From NCBI GenBank assembly GCA_937922185.1, contig CAKZUT010000111.1, positions 1 to 58,468 on the forward strand: a stretch of 58,468 nt of DNA, in the 5' to 3' direction. A program made the translations under genes and the position numbers. Each line of letters starts with the position of its first letter. Positions within the stretch are counted from its first letter, which is position 1. The DNA is from an uncultured Neomegalonema sp. Its GTDB lineage: Bacteria > Pseudomonadota > Alphaproteobacteria > Rhodobacterales > Rhodobacteraceae. Below the pieces are notes generated by a model, which saw only the letters and a program-made list of their open reading frames with translations, did no database searches and had not been told where the DNA came from. Shown here piece by piece: positions 18,598-27,269 of this stretch.

Positions 18598-19457
18598 TAT
18601 GCCGCTCCCGAATAGAGCGCGTCGGTGCTGTCCAGCCCGTTCGCCAGCACCCCGGCTTGCGTTCCCGTCACTTCCCGGTAGAGCGCCATCTGTGCCGGGG
18701 TGAAGTTTCCTGCCAGGGGCGCGACACAGGCCCGGATGCCATGTCGATCCACCCCGCGCATCATCACGCCGAAATCCTTGCCCTTGCCGTCCGAGGGCGT
18801 ATCGGGCCGGATGAAGCGCAGCACCAGCCCGATCCGTCGGTCATCGGTCGTGTTCGGCCCGCTGCCGTGGAACAGCCGCCCATGGTGCAGCGACATCTGC
18901 CCCGGTTCCAGAGCTGCGGCGACGGCATCGGCCTCGTCCACCTCGACCGCGATCTCCTGTCCCCGACTCAGCAGGTTGTCTTCGGCGAAGGTGTCGTTAT
19001 GCGGCACGAGTTGCTTCTTCTGGCTGCCGGGGACGAATTTCATGCACCCCGCTGCTTCGCTGGCCGGGGATAACGCCACCCATGCCGTGACCTCATGATC
19101 GCTGCCATCCATGCCCCAATATGTCAGATCCTGATGCCAGGAGACGATCTTGTCGGTATTCGCTTCCTTGATGAAATACTCGCAGGACCACAGCATCAGG
19201 TCTGGCCCGAGGATGCCTTCCACCGCATCCAGCACCCGTGCATCCCGCGCCACGCGCAGCGGCACATCGGTCGCGAGATGGGCTGCAAGACGCAGATACG
19301 ACCCCACCGGCTGCGCGAGCTTGCCCTCGAAATCCCGCTCCAGTCCCTCCACCAGCGCCCGCTCGGTCGCGGCCTCGTCTGCGCTCAGGACGTCTACGGG
19401 ACAGAGAAACCCGTCCCGTTCATATTGCGCGCGCTGGGTGTCGGTGAGATGTGGCAT
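18597..19457 (-). CDS. Phytanoyl-CoA dioxygenase (PhyH) family Fe(II)/2-oxoglutarate enzyme
   Basis: The 286-residue product has the iron-binding facial triad. H108 and D110 are in SWHQDLTYWG, and H197 is in LFHGSGPN. R208 or R214 nearby probably binds 2-oxoglutarate. The tryptophan-rich WHQDLTYWGM segment is typical of a PhyH clade in marine bacteria that acts on small hydrophilic substrates; that clade link is from memory. It forms a two-gene operon with the HD-domain gene, with a one-base overlap (TAATG). The reaction would be hydroxylation; the substrate could be an organophosphonate but is unproved. Confidence 0.82.
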   Translation of the reverse strand: MPHLTDTQRAQYERDGFLCPVDVLSADEAATERALVEGLERDFEGKLAQPVGSYLRLAAHLATDVPLRVARDARVLDAVEGILGPDLMLWSCEYFIKEANTDKIVSWHQDLTYWGMDGSDHEVTAWVALSPASEAAGCMKFVPGSQKKQLVPHNDTFAEDNLLSRGQEIAVEVDEADAVAAALEPGQMSLHHGRLFHGSGPNTTDDRRIGLVLRFIRPDTPSDGKGKDFGVMMRGVDRHGIRACVAPLAGNFTPAQMALYREVTGTQAGVLANGLDSTDALYSGAA

Positions 19458-19540
19458 GGTCTGTCTCCCTGTTCGGGATCATGCTGCCGTGTGCAAGGCG
19501 GTTAGTTCAAGACCGATAGCGACACGCAAGGCGTCGTTTC

Positions 19541-20434
19541 TCACTCCTCCCCGGCCACGAACCGATACCCTGTCCCGTCCCGCTCGACCCGTCCGATGCC
19601 GGGAAAGGGCAGGTGAAACCCCACCATCGCCATGCCGTCCCCTGCCATCCGGTCGAGCAACCCCGCGCGCGTCGTCGCCCCTTCGCCTGCGTCCTGATCG
19701 GTGCCGGAGGGCCATGTCGGTTGCTCGAAGGCAACATGATGATTGGCGACCGCATCCCCCACGATCATCACATCGCCCACTGCAAAGGACATATGCCCCG
19801 GCGTATGGCCGGGCGTCCCCACCGCCTCGATCCCCGGCAAGACCTCATCCCCGTCACCGAACACGCCCAACCGCTCGCCGAGACTATCGAGAATCCGCTT
19901 CGCCCCGACCGCAAAGGGCTGTCGCATCGCATCCAGCCGGTCCAGCGTCTTCGGGTCCAGCCAGTAATCGCGCTCGGCCCGCCCGATCAGGTATTGCGCC
20001 TCCGGGAAGGCAAAATCATCGAATGCGTCATAGACGCCCCACAGGTGATCCGGGTGGCCATGGGTAAAGACCACATGGGTCACGTCCTCCGGGGCCACGT
20101 CGATCTCGGCCAGTGTGTCGAGGATGGTTCCTGTCGTCGGCATGAAGTTCGGCCCCGCCCCGATATCGAACAATACCGTGCGCTCTCCATCGCGCAGCAG
20201 GGTCAGGGTGCAATCGGGTTCCAGCATCTCCCCCGTGATGCCATGCCGTGCGAGGATCGGGGCCAGATCATCGGGGGGTGTATCGCCGAACAGAAAGCTG
20301 CGCGGTACCGTCAGATGCCCGTCGCTCACCGTATCGATCCGAACGCCGCCCCGCTCAATCGCCGCATGGGCGCGAAAACAGGTGCTGGCCGCGCAGAACC
20401 CTGCCGTGCGGGCGAGGAAAGATCGTCGGTCCAT
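19541..20434 (-). CDS. Exported metallo-beta-lactamase fold hydrolase
   Basis: The product is 297 residues from the ATG at 20434. The N-terminus DRRSFLARTAGFCAAS is a twin-arginine (Tat) signal, fitting export of a folded metalloenzyme. The metal-binding motif THGHPDH (HxHxDH) is present, followed by GTPGHTPGHMS and the aspartate in IVGDAV, all typical of the fold. The substrate is unknown; lactonases, sulfur and ester hydrolases share this fold. A longer upstream frame was rejected because it hides the signal peptide. It follows the fused spermidine synthase gene at 63 bp. Confidence 0.84.
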   Translation of the reverse strand: MDRRSFLARTAGFCAASTCFRAHAAIERGGVRIDTVSDGHLTVPRSFLFGDTPPDDLAPILARHGITGEMLEPDCTLTLLRDGERTVLFDIGAGPNFMPTTGTILDTLAEIDVAPEDVTHVVFTHGHPDHLWGVYDAFDDFAFPEAQYLIGRAERDYWLDPKTLDRLDAMRQPFAVGAKRILDSLGERLGVFGDGDEVLPGIEAVGTPGHTPGHMSFAVGDVMIVGDAVANHHVAFEQPTWPSGTDQDAGEGATTRAGLLDRMAGDGMAMVGFHLPFPGIGRVERDGTGYRFVAGEE

Positions 20435-20497
20435 GGGAGCGCCTCGCGATACATTGCGTTTCACGAATATGTTGCCGCGATTTGCACCGGGGCGCAA

Positions 20498-21979
20498 CTA
20501 TTCCGAAAACCGCCCCTGCCGCAGCAACGGCCCCAACAACCGCGCGACCGGGGCGTGGTCGTCGGTGAGGAACACCCGTTCTGACTCCGGCACCACCCGC
20601 CGCATCCCCGCCAGCGGCACCCGCACCCATTCGCGCCCCGACCCATCCGAGGCGGTCAGGCGATCCTTTCCCGTGGGCGTCGTGCTGGCCAGCACGATCC
20701 ACGTCGTCCGCGCCTCTTCGGTGGAGACGGCGCTCCGGTCCAGCCACAACTCGACCACCGCAAAGCGCCGCGACAGTGTCTCCGCCAAGGACGTCAGAAA
20801 ACGCGGGTGCCGCAGCAGATCGACGACATTCATGGCGTAGAATCCACCCGGAGCCAGTCGCGCCGCGATCTCCCCATGGAACTCATCACTGACCAGATGC
20901 GCCGGGATCGAGATATCCGCAAAGGCATCTCCGATAATCGCATCGAAGCGACGCGATTCCCGCCCCAGTGCCACCCGCGCATCCGCATGGCGCACGGTAA
21001 AATTTGCCGGATCGACCCAGAGTCGCTCCCGCGCCATGGCCGTCACCGCCGGGTCGATCTCCGCAACGACCAGCGCAGACCCCGGCCACCGCGCCGCCCA
21101 TGCGCGCGGCAGGGTATAGGCTCCACCCCCGATGAAGAACGCGGTTTCCGGCCCTGCTTCTCCGAACCGCCGTTTTGCGATCTCGTCGATCAGCGCGACA
21201 TAGGGCGAATGCAGGCGCGTGGCTTCGTCCCGCTCGTTGACCCCATGGGCCAGATGATCCAGTGCCAGCACCCGCGCACTGGCCGACACATCATCGACCC
21301 GAATACAGAAATACCCGCTTTCGCGGTGACAGGGCGACCACGCCTGCCCGAACGCCGCCGTCGCCGCCAGCACCCCCAGCGCAAACAGCCCCGCCGCGAT
21401 CTGCACCGATCCCCGCGCCACCAGCATCGCCGAGGCGGCATAGGCCACGGCCACCATCGCCACCGTCCAGACCGAGCCAATGAACGGGATCAGCAGCAAT
21501 CCGCTGCCCAGTACCCCGACAATCGCGCCCACGGCTCCCAGCGCATACATCCGTCCCAGTACCCGGCCCTGCTGCCCCTCGGCACAGGTCTCCAGCGCCA
21601 GAAAGGTCGCCATAGGCCCCACGGCCCCCGCGAACAGGCTCGGCAAAAAGAACACCAGCGCCGTCAGCACCACGACCCCCGATACAGGATCAAACGCGCT
21701 CAACACGCCCCCGGCCAGCGCCCGCAGCAGGAACTGTGTGGCAAAGGCCGTCACCGCCCCGGCGACCAGCATGGCGAACAGCCATCGCCTCCGCCCCGCC
21801 AGCACGCCGCCGACCCAATGCCCCAGCGCCAATCCGCCCAATACCACGGCAATCACGGCGGTCCATGTATAGAGCGACATGCCCACATAGGGCGCGATCA
21901 TCCGGCTCGCGACAATCTCCAGCGCCATTGACGCGGCAGAGGCGACCGTCACTACGATGGACAGACGCAGTGGCGTCAC
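20498..21979 (-). CDS. Membrane protein fused to spermidine synthase-like domain
   Basis: The 493-residue protein has about seven to eight hydrophobic segments (residues 1-215) followed by a Rossmann methyltransferase-like domain (about 255-490). Domain motifs are FFIGGGAYTLPRA, VVAEIDPAV and FDAIIGDAFAD, which match the SAM/decarboxylated-SAM binding loops of spermidine synthases. Whether it transfers aminopropyl groups cannot be told; several fused members are uncharacterised. The gene follows gor by four bases, so they probably share a transcript. Confidence 0.82.
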   Translation of the reverse strand: MTPLRLSIVVTVASAASMALEIVASRMIAPYVGMSLYTWTAVIAVVLGGLALGHWVGGVLAGRRRWLFAMLVAGAVTAFATQFLLRALAGGVLSAFDPVSGVVVLTALVFFLPSLFAGAVGPMATFLALETCAEGQQGRVLGRMYALGAVGAIVGVLGSGLLLIPFIGSVWTVAMVAVAYAASAMLVARGSVQIAAGLFALGVLAATAAFGQAWSPCHRESGYFCIRVDDVSASARVLALDHLAHGVNERDEATRLHSPYVALIDEIAKRRFGEAGPETAFFIGGGAYTLPRAWAARWPGSALVVAEIDPAVTAMARERLWVDPANFTVRHADARVALGRESRRFDAIIGDAFADISIPAHLVSDEFHGEIAARLAPGGFYAMNVVDLLRHPRFLTSLAETLSRRFAVVELWLDRSAVSTEEARTTWIVLASTTPTGKDRLTASDGSGREWVRVPLAGMRRVVPESERVFLTDDHAPVARLLGPLLRQGRFSE

Positions 21980-21983
21980 CGGG

Positions 21984-23339
21984 TCACCCCTCCGCGACCG
22001 GCTCGCGCATCGTCACCAGTTCTTCCGCGCTTGTCGGATGCACGGCCATGGTCCGGTCGAAATCGGCCTTCGTCGCGCCCATCTTCACGGCAATCGCCGC
22101 ACACTGGATCATCTCACCCGCATGGTGACCGACGATATGGACGCCCAGTACCCTGTCGCTGGCTTTGTCCACGATGATCTTCATCAGCGTCTTTTCCTGC
22201 CGGTCCGGCAATGTGTGGATCATGGCGCGGAAGGTGCTGCGATAGATCGCGACGTCATGGTCCTTACGCGCATCCTCCTCGGTCAGGCCGATGATGCCGA
22301 TTTCGGGTTGGGTGAAGACGGCGGTGGCGATCAGCTCATGGTCGGGGCTGGTGGGATTGTCGTTGAAGACCGTCTCGGCGAAGGCCATGCCTTCCCGGAT
22401 CGCCACGGGGGTCAGTTGCACCCGGTCGGTCACATCTCCGATGGCATAGACCGACGGTACGTTCGTCCGCGAATATTCGTCCACCTCGATAGCCCCACCC
22501 CGGCCCATCGCGATCCCGGCATCCTCCAGCCCCAGGCCGTCCGTATTCGGCTTGCGCCCCGTCGCCGCCAGCACGGTATCGACGCTCACCGTGCTGCCGT
22601 CGTCGAAGTTCACCAGCTTGCGCCCGTCTTTCTCCTCGATCTTCACGGGGGTCACGCCGAGCCGGATATCGATGCCCTTATGCTCCAGCGCCTCGATCAG
22701 ATGCGCGCGGACATCCCCGTCATAGCCGCGCAGCAGGGTCGAACGGTTCGACACCGTGACCTTTGTGCCCAGACCATGGAACACGCAGGCGAATTCCAGC
22801 GAGATATAGCCCCCGCCGACGCACAGAATGCTGTCGGGCTGGCGCTCGATATCGAAGATATCATCCGAGACGATGGTATGCCCGACCCCCTCGAAGGAGG
22901 GCAGGGCAGGCCGCCCGCCCGTCGCGATCAGGATCGTCTTAGCCGTGACCCGCTTGCCGTCTGCCAGCTCGACCGTATGTCCGTCCACAAGCCGTGCGCG
23001 GCTGTCGATCATCGTCACGCCGGAATTGCCGAGCATCTTGCGATAGATGCCTTCAAGCCGGTTGATCTCCGTGTCCCGTGCGGTCTTCATCGCGGCCCAG
23101 TCGAAACTCGGCTCCGCCACGGTCCAGCCGTATCCCCGCGCATCCTCGAACATCTCGGAATAGGCGGAGGCATAGACCATCAGCTTCTTGGGAACACAGC
23201 CCCGGATGACGCAGGTGCCGCCATAGCGGCTCTCCTCGGCGATGGCGACTGTCGCGCCCATGCCCGCCGAGACCCGCGCGGCCCGTACCCCGCCCGAACC
23301 CGCACCGATGACAAAGAGGTCGTAGTCGAACTGGGTCAT
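21984..23339 (-). CDS. gor: Glutathione-disulfide reductase
   Basis: The 451-residue flavoenzyme reduces oxidised glutathione with NADPH. It has the FAD motif LFVIGAGSGGVRAA, the redox-active disulfide in GGTCVIRGCVPKK (C43 and C48), and the NADPH-binding region ILCVGGGYISLEFA. The C-terminal end HPTSAEELVTMREP carries the conserved His-Pro...Glu of the active site. The ATG at 23339 begins the standard MTQFDYDLFV; an upstream in-frame ATG adds 11 residues with no family match. rpiA lies 93 bp upstream on the same strand. Confidence 0.93.
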   Translation of the reverse strand: MTQFDYDLFVIGAGSGGVRAARVSAGMGATVAIAEESRYGGTCVIRGCVPKKLMVYASAYSEMFEDARGYGWTVAEPSFDWAAMKTARDTEINRLEGIYRKMLGNSGVTMIDSRARLVDGHTVELADGKRVTAKTILIATGGRPALPSFEGVGHTIVSDDIFDIERQPDSILCVGGGYISLEFACVFHGLGTKVTVSNRSTLLRGYDGDVRAHLIEALEHKGIDIRLGVTPVKIEEKDGRKLVNFDDGSTVSVDTVLAATGRKPNTDGLGLEDAGIAMGRGGAIEVDEYSRTNVPSVYAIGDVTDRVQLTPVAIREGMAFAETVFNDNPTSPDHELIATAVFTQPEIGIIGLTEEDARKDHDVAIYRSTFRAMIHTLPDRQEKTLMKIIVDKASDRVLGVHIVGHHAGEMIQCAAIAVKMGATKADFDRTMAVHPTSAEELVTMREPVAEG

Positions 23340-23432
23340 GGCAGAGGTCTTTCGCTGGATATATGGATACACCCCATGTAATCCACCGCGTCTTGCTGCG
23401 CCACCGTATGCTTGGCCCCTGGGTGGTATTGT

Positions 23433-24131
23433 TTATGTCTTCCGCACGTCCCGCGCGGTTCCCTCGGGTGACCCGATCAGCGCGCGCGAGGCCATGCCGA
23501 GAAAGAGGCCGTGTTCCACGACGCCGGGGATCGCGCTGAGGGCGGCGGCGAGGGCGGGGGCATCGTCGATGCTGCCTATTCGGCAATCGATCACGTAATT
23601 GCCCTCATCGGTCAGGAACGGATCATTTCCGCCGCGTCGTTCGAGCGGCACATCGCCCACGACTTCCGCAAGCCGCCGCATCGTCGTGCCCCAGCCCAGC
23701 GTCGCGATCTCGACGGGCAGGGGGAAGGCCCCCAGAACGGGGACCAGCTTGCTCTCATCCGCGATGATGATGAGGTTGTCGGAGGCGGCGGCGACGATCT
23801 TCTCGATCAGGTGGCACCCGCCCCCGCCCTTGATGAGGTCGAGTGCGGGGTCGATCTCGTCCGCCCCGTCCACCGTCAGGTCGAGCCGGTCGAAATCATC
23901 CAGCGCGCGCAGGGGAATCCCGCATTCCCGCGCCAGTGTTTCCGTCCGTTTCGACGTCGCGGTGCAGGCAATATCGAGACCGCCCCGCATTATGCGTTCG
24001 CCCAGAAGGCGCACGAACCAGTCGGCGGTCGAACCGGAACCCAGCCCCAGCGCCATGCCGCTCCGCACATGGCCGAGAGCCATGGCGGCGGCGGTCTTCT
24101 TGCCGAGTTCGGCTCCGGTCGGTTCGGTCAT
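23433..24131 (-). CDS. rpiA: Ribose-5-phosphate isomerase A
   Basis: The enzyme interconverts ribose 5-phosphate and ribulose 5-phosphate in the pentose phosphate pathway. The 232-residue product has GLGSGSTADWFVRLLGER near the N-terminus, which binds the phosphate. The catalytic region LTVDGADEIDPALDLIKGGGG and IADESKLV follow, all RpiA hallmarks. It begins one base from the stop of the YceI-cytochrome c gene. The two are likely co-transcribed. Confidence 0.95.
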   Translation of the reverse strand: MTEPTGAELGKKTAAAMALGHVRSGMALGLGSGSTADWFVRLLGERIMRGGLDIACTATSKRTETLARECGIPLRALDDFDRLDLTVDGADEIDPALDLIKGGGGCHLIEKIVAAASDNLIIIADESKLVPVLGAFPLPVEIATLGWGTTMRRLAEVVGDVPLERRGGNDPFLTDEGNYVIDCRIGSIDDAPALAAALSAIPGVVEHGLFLGMASRALIGSPEGTARDVRKT

Positions 24132-25094
24132 CTACTTGGCGACGCTTTCCAGATACGCGATCACATCCGTGATCTGCTGCTCCTTGCGAAGGCCGGCGAA
24201 GGCCATCTTGTTGCCCGGCAGGTATTTCTTCGGATTGGCCAGATACCCGGCGAGGGTCTCCGCATTCCAGGTCAGGTCAGCTTCGGCCATGGCCTTGGAA
24301 TACTTGAAGCCTTCCACAGCGCCGGAAGCGCGGCCCACGATGTTCACGAGATGCGGACCAACCTTGTTCTTCTCCTTGTCCACCACATGGCAGGCCTTGC
24401 ATTTGCGGAAGACTTTCTTGCCCGCTGCGGCATCGCCCCCGGAAGCGGCGGCCATGACGGTCTCTGCTTTCTTCGGCTCGGCCTTCGCGGCGGCCTTGAC
24501 GGGTTTGCCGCCCCTGTCGAAGACGAGGCGCAGGGTCACCGGGGCAACGCGGGTGATACCGGGCAGCTTGGCCAGTTCCATCAGCTTGTCGATTCCGCCG
24601 TCAAGGCCGAGTTCGGCCATGGTCAGCATGATCATGCCGTCCGTCGAGACCATGGCCCGCTTGTCGCTGATGCGGGTGACGGCCATGGAGGTCTCGATAG
24701 GCACATCCTGCCCCGCGAAGGTCAGCATTCCCTCCACATCGACCACCGACATCTCGCCGGGGCTGAGCTTTTCCAGCGCCCCCGCATCGACCTGTGCCGT
24801 GATCGTGGCGGTCGGATTGTCTTTGCCGAAGACATGCTCGACCATCCGCTCGTTGCGGATATCGATATAGGTTTCGACGGAGGTGAGATCGATCTCGACC
24901 TTTACCTTGCCGTCCGCATCCACCGAGCCGGACAGACCGGTGAAGGTGTTTACTTCCCCGATCGTGTTCTTCTTGATCGAGCCATAGTGAAGCGCGGAAT
25001 CCTTGCCGGAAAGCGTCCAGCTTTCGGCCTGTGCGGCAAGCGGGGCGGCAACCAGCGCCGTAGTCAGGGCGAGTAGACGGGTCATGCGGATCAT
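24132..25094 (-). CDS. YceI-like lipid-binding domain fused to class I cytochrome c
   Basis: The 320-residue periplasmic protein has a signal peptide (cleavage after AQA, residue 23). A YceI-type lipocalin-like domain (about 24-195) follows, with the family segment VEIDLTSVETYIDIRNERM. A Lys/Ala/Glu-rich linker (197-215) leads to a cytochrome c domain with the haem site CKACH (C232, C235, H236) and likely axial M297 in GNKMAFAG. YceI proteins bind isoprenoids, so the fusion could link quinone and haem redox chemistry; this is inference. The start is ATG at 25094 with GGAGG eight bases upstream. It lies next to rpiA. Confidence 0.9.
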   Translation of the reverse strand: MIRMTRLLALTTALVAAPLAAQAESWTLSGKDSALHYGSIKKNTIGEVNTFTGLSGSVDADGKVKVEIDLTSVETYIDIRNERMVEHVFGKDNPTATITAQVDAGALEKLSPGEMSVVDVEGMLTFAGQDVPIETSMAVTRISDKRAMVSTDGMIMLTMAELGLDGGIDKLMELAKLPGITRVAPVTLRLVFDRGGKPVKAAAKAEPKKAETVMAAASGGDAAAGKKVFRKCKACHVVDKEKNKVGPHLVNIVGRASGAVEGFKYSKAMAEADLTWNAETLAGYLANPKKYLPGNKMAFAGLRKEQQITDVIAYLESVAK

Positions 25095-25121
25095 TACGGT
25101 TCCTCCGATATTTCTTATCGT

Positions 25122-26501
25122 TCAGGTTGTCAGGGCAGCATGGGCCGACTTCAGGCCCTTCTCGATAGCGTCGAAAATCTCGTCGATCTCGTCTTCGTTG
25201 ATGATCATCGGGGGACAGATGCCCAAGGCGTCCCCCGGCAGCGGACGGCACAGGACGCCGTGTTCCGCCACATGGTTGTAGAGGGTGGGCGCGGCTTTGG
25301 CAGCGGGGGGGAAGGGTTCCCTCGTCTCCTTGTCGGCGACCAGTTCAATAGCCCCCAGCAGGCCCGCCCCGCGCGTGTGGCCGACCAGCGGATGATCGCC
25401 CAGCGCCGCAAGCCGCGCTGCGAAATGCGGGGTTACCGCACGCACATGGCCGAGCATGTCGCGTTCTTCGTATATCCGCAGCGTTTCCAGCGCCACCGCC
25501 GTACAGACGGGATGCCCGCCATAGGTCATGCCGATGCCGAAGACGCCGTTATTGGGGCTGTGCGCCGCGATCACCTCGAAGACCGCCTCGCTCATCAGCG
25601 TGGCCCCGATAGGCAGATAGGCCGAGGAGAGCTGCTTGGCGCAGGTCATGATATCGGGCTGTACGCCCACCGTCTGCGATCCCCAGAAATTTCCGGTGCG
25701 ACAGAACCCGTTCACCACCTCGTCGCAGATCAGCAGCACATCGTGCTTCTTGCAGATTTCGGCGACGGCGGGCCAGTATCCCTCGGGGGGAGGCATCACG
25801 CCCCCCGCCGCCATGATCGGCTCGCCGATGAACGCGGCGATGGTGTCGGCCCCGTGCTCGATGATGACGTTCTCGACTTCCTGTGCCAACCGTGCGGCGA
25901 AATCCGCTTCGGATTCTCCGGCCTCGCCGTAGCGATAGTGATGCGGGCAGGTGACGCGCAGAAAGCGGTCATTCACCGGCAAGTCGAAATCGTTCTGCTT
26001 GTAGGGCAGGGCGGTCAGCGACCCGGCGGCGACGGTGACCCCGTGATAGCCCCGGTCGCGCCCGATGATCTTCTTCTTCTGAGGTCGGCCCAGGGCGTTG
26101 TTGTAGTTCCAGACGATCTGTATCGCCGCATCCACCGCTTCGGAGCCGGAATTGACGAAGAAGGCCCGTGTGATGCTGTCCGGGGCCAGCCGGGTCAGCG
26201 TCTCGGCCAGTTCGATGGCACTCGGGTGCGAGCGATGCGAGAAGATATGGCTGAAGGACAGCGTTTTCATCGCCTCCGCCGCGACCTTGACCAGCCGGTC
26301 CTCGCCATGGCCAAGCCCGGTACACCACAGCCCCGCGACCCCGTCGATGAAGCTGCGCCCGTCCGCGTCATAGAGGCGGATGCCTTCGGCCCGCTCGATG
26401 ATATGCGGCCCCTTGTCGTCATGGGCCACCAGATCCGTATAGGGATGGACCAGCGTTGCCTTGTCGATGGCATCGAGGGAATTGGGATTATGGACGTTCA
26501 T
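25122..26501 (-). CDS. Class III aminotransferase (aspartate aminotransferase family)
   Basis: The 459-residue PLP enzyme carries the pyridoxal-phosphate lysine K289 in DIMTCAKQLSSAYLP and the conserved D260-E261 in LLICDEVVNGFCRTG. It also has FFVNSGSEAVDAAIQ, which binds the phosphate. The TYGGHPVCTAVALE region is typical of omega-amino acid:pyruvate and putrescine-type aminotransferases. The amino donor is not decidable from sequence. The gene ends 27 bp upstream of the YceI-cytochrome c gene on the same strand. Confidence 0.88.
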   Translation of the reverse strand: MNVHNPNSLDAIDKATLVHPYTDLVAHDDKGPHIIERAEGIRLYDADGRSFIDGVAGLWCTGLGHGEDRLVKVAAEAMKTLSFSHIFSHRSHPSAIELAETLTRLAPDSITRAFFVNSGSEAVDAAIQIVWNYNNALGRPQKKKIIGRDRGYHGVTVAAGSLTALPYKQNDFDLPVNDRFLRVTCPHHYRYGEAGESEADFAARLAQEVENVIIEHGADTIAAFIGEPIMAAGGVMPPPEGYWPAVAEICKKHDVLLICDEVVNGFCRTGNFWGSQTVGVQPDIMTCAKQLSSAYLPIGATLMSEAVFEVIAAHSPNNGVFGIGMTYGGHPVCTAVALETLRIYEERDMLGHVRAVTPHFAARLAALGDHPLVGHTRGAGLLGAIELVADKETREPFPPAAKAAPTLYNHVAEHGVLCRPLPGDALGICPPMIINEDEIDEIFDAIEKGLKSAHAALTT

Positions 26502-26583
26502 GGTGGCAGCCTTTCCTGAAAGGTCCGGCGACCATGACCGTAAGGAGCGCGAGTCGCAAGGCGGGTTTCACGATACGGGGCCG

Positions 26584-27237
26584 CTACCAGAAGCGCAGTT
26601 TATCAATGAGACTGCTGAAGAGGCCCCGCTCCTCCGGCTCCGGTTCCTGAGCGACGGAAAGGGGAGCTGCGTTCCGGCCCTTTGCCAGTGCGCGCAGCCA
26701 GTCCTTCACTGCGGGATCATTCCATTCCGCCTCGCCGGTATAGCGCCCGATTTCGCGCGCGTCCGGGTCGAGGATTGCCGTTACGGGCAGGCCCAGAACC
26801 CCCATCTGCCGCGCCAGACTGGCCTTCGGGTCCGAATAGGCGGGCAGGTCTAGACCCTCGCCTTCCAGATAGGTTGCCGCCTTGTCGCGTCCGCCCTTGT
26901 CGAGCGAGATGGTGACGACCCGCACGCCGCTATCGGCCAGATCGACCTTCAGTTCCTCGAAATAGGGCAGTTCCTTGCGGCAGGGCGGGCACCATGTCGC
27001 CCAGAAATTCACCACGCTCAACGTGCCCTCGAAGGTGGACAGATCGACATCCTCGCCGCCGGGATCGAGAAAGGTCTTGTCCCGGAAGGGGCGCGGCTCG
27101 TCATGCATCACGAAGCCGTCGAGGACGGCGGGGATTGCCGCGTCCGCCCCGGCCTCCGACGGGGTATTGTCGGCAAGGGCCACAGCGCCGTATAGGAGCA
27201 TCGTTGCTGCGGCGAGCGTTCCGGTCAGGGCGTGCAT
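26584..27237 (-). CDS. tlpA: TlpA family thiol-disulfide reductase
   Basis: The 217-residue protein has an N-terminal signal/anchor (residues 1-22) and a thioredoxin fold with WATWCPPCRKE (active cysteines C83 and C86) and a later cis-proline in LGLPVTAI. TlpA proteins keep periplasmic cysteines reduced, for example for cytochrome c or cytochrome oxidase assembly. A proline/glutamate-rich tail (from about 194) follows the domain. The gene is divergent from argH with a 32-bp gap, an arrangement common in Rhodobacterales. Confidence 0.88.
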   Translation of the reverse strand: MHALTGTLAAATMLLYGAVALADNTPSEAGADAAIPAVLDGFVMHDEPRPFRDKTFLDPGGEDVDLSTFEGTLSVVNFWATWCPPCRKELPYFEELKVDLADSGVRVVTISLDKGGRDKAATYLEGEGLDLPAYSDPKASLARQMGVLGLPVTAILDPDAREIGRYTGEAEWNDPAVKDWLRALAKGRNAAPLSVAQEPEPEERGLFSSLIDKLRFW

Positions 27238-27269
27238 GTCGTGGCCTCTCTCAGGGATAGGAAGATATC

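Noticed and set aside
18004-19457. Assignment as TmpA/TmpB phosphonate enzymes
   Set aside because: TmpA belongs to a different dioxygenase group than PhyH as far as can be recalled, so a PhnY/PhnZ-like arrangement is the closer model.
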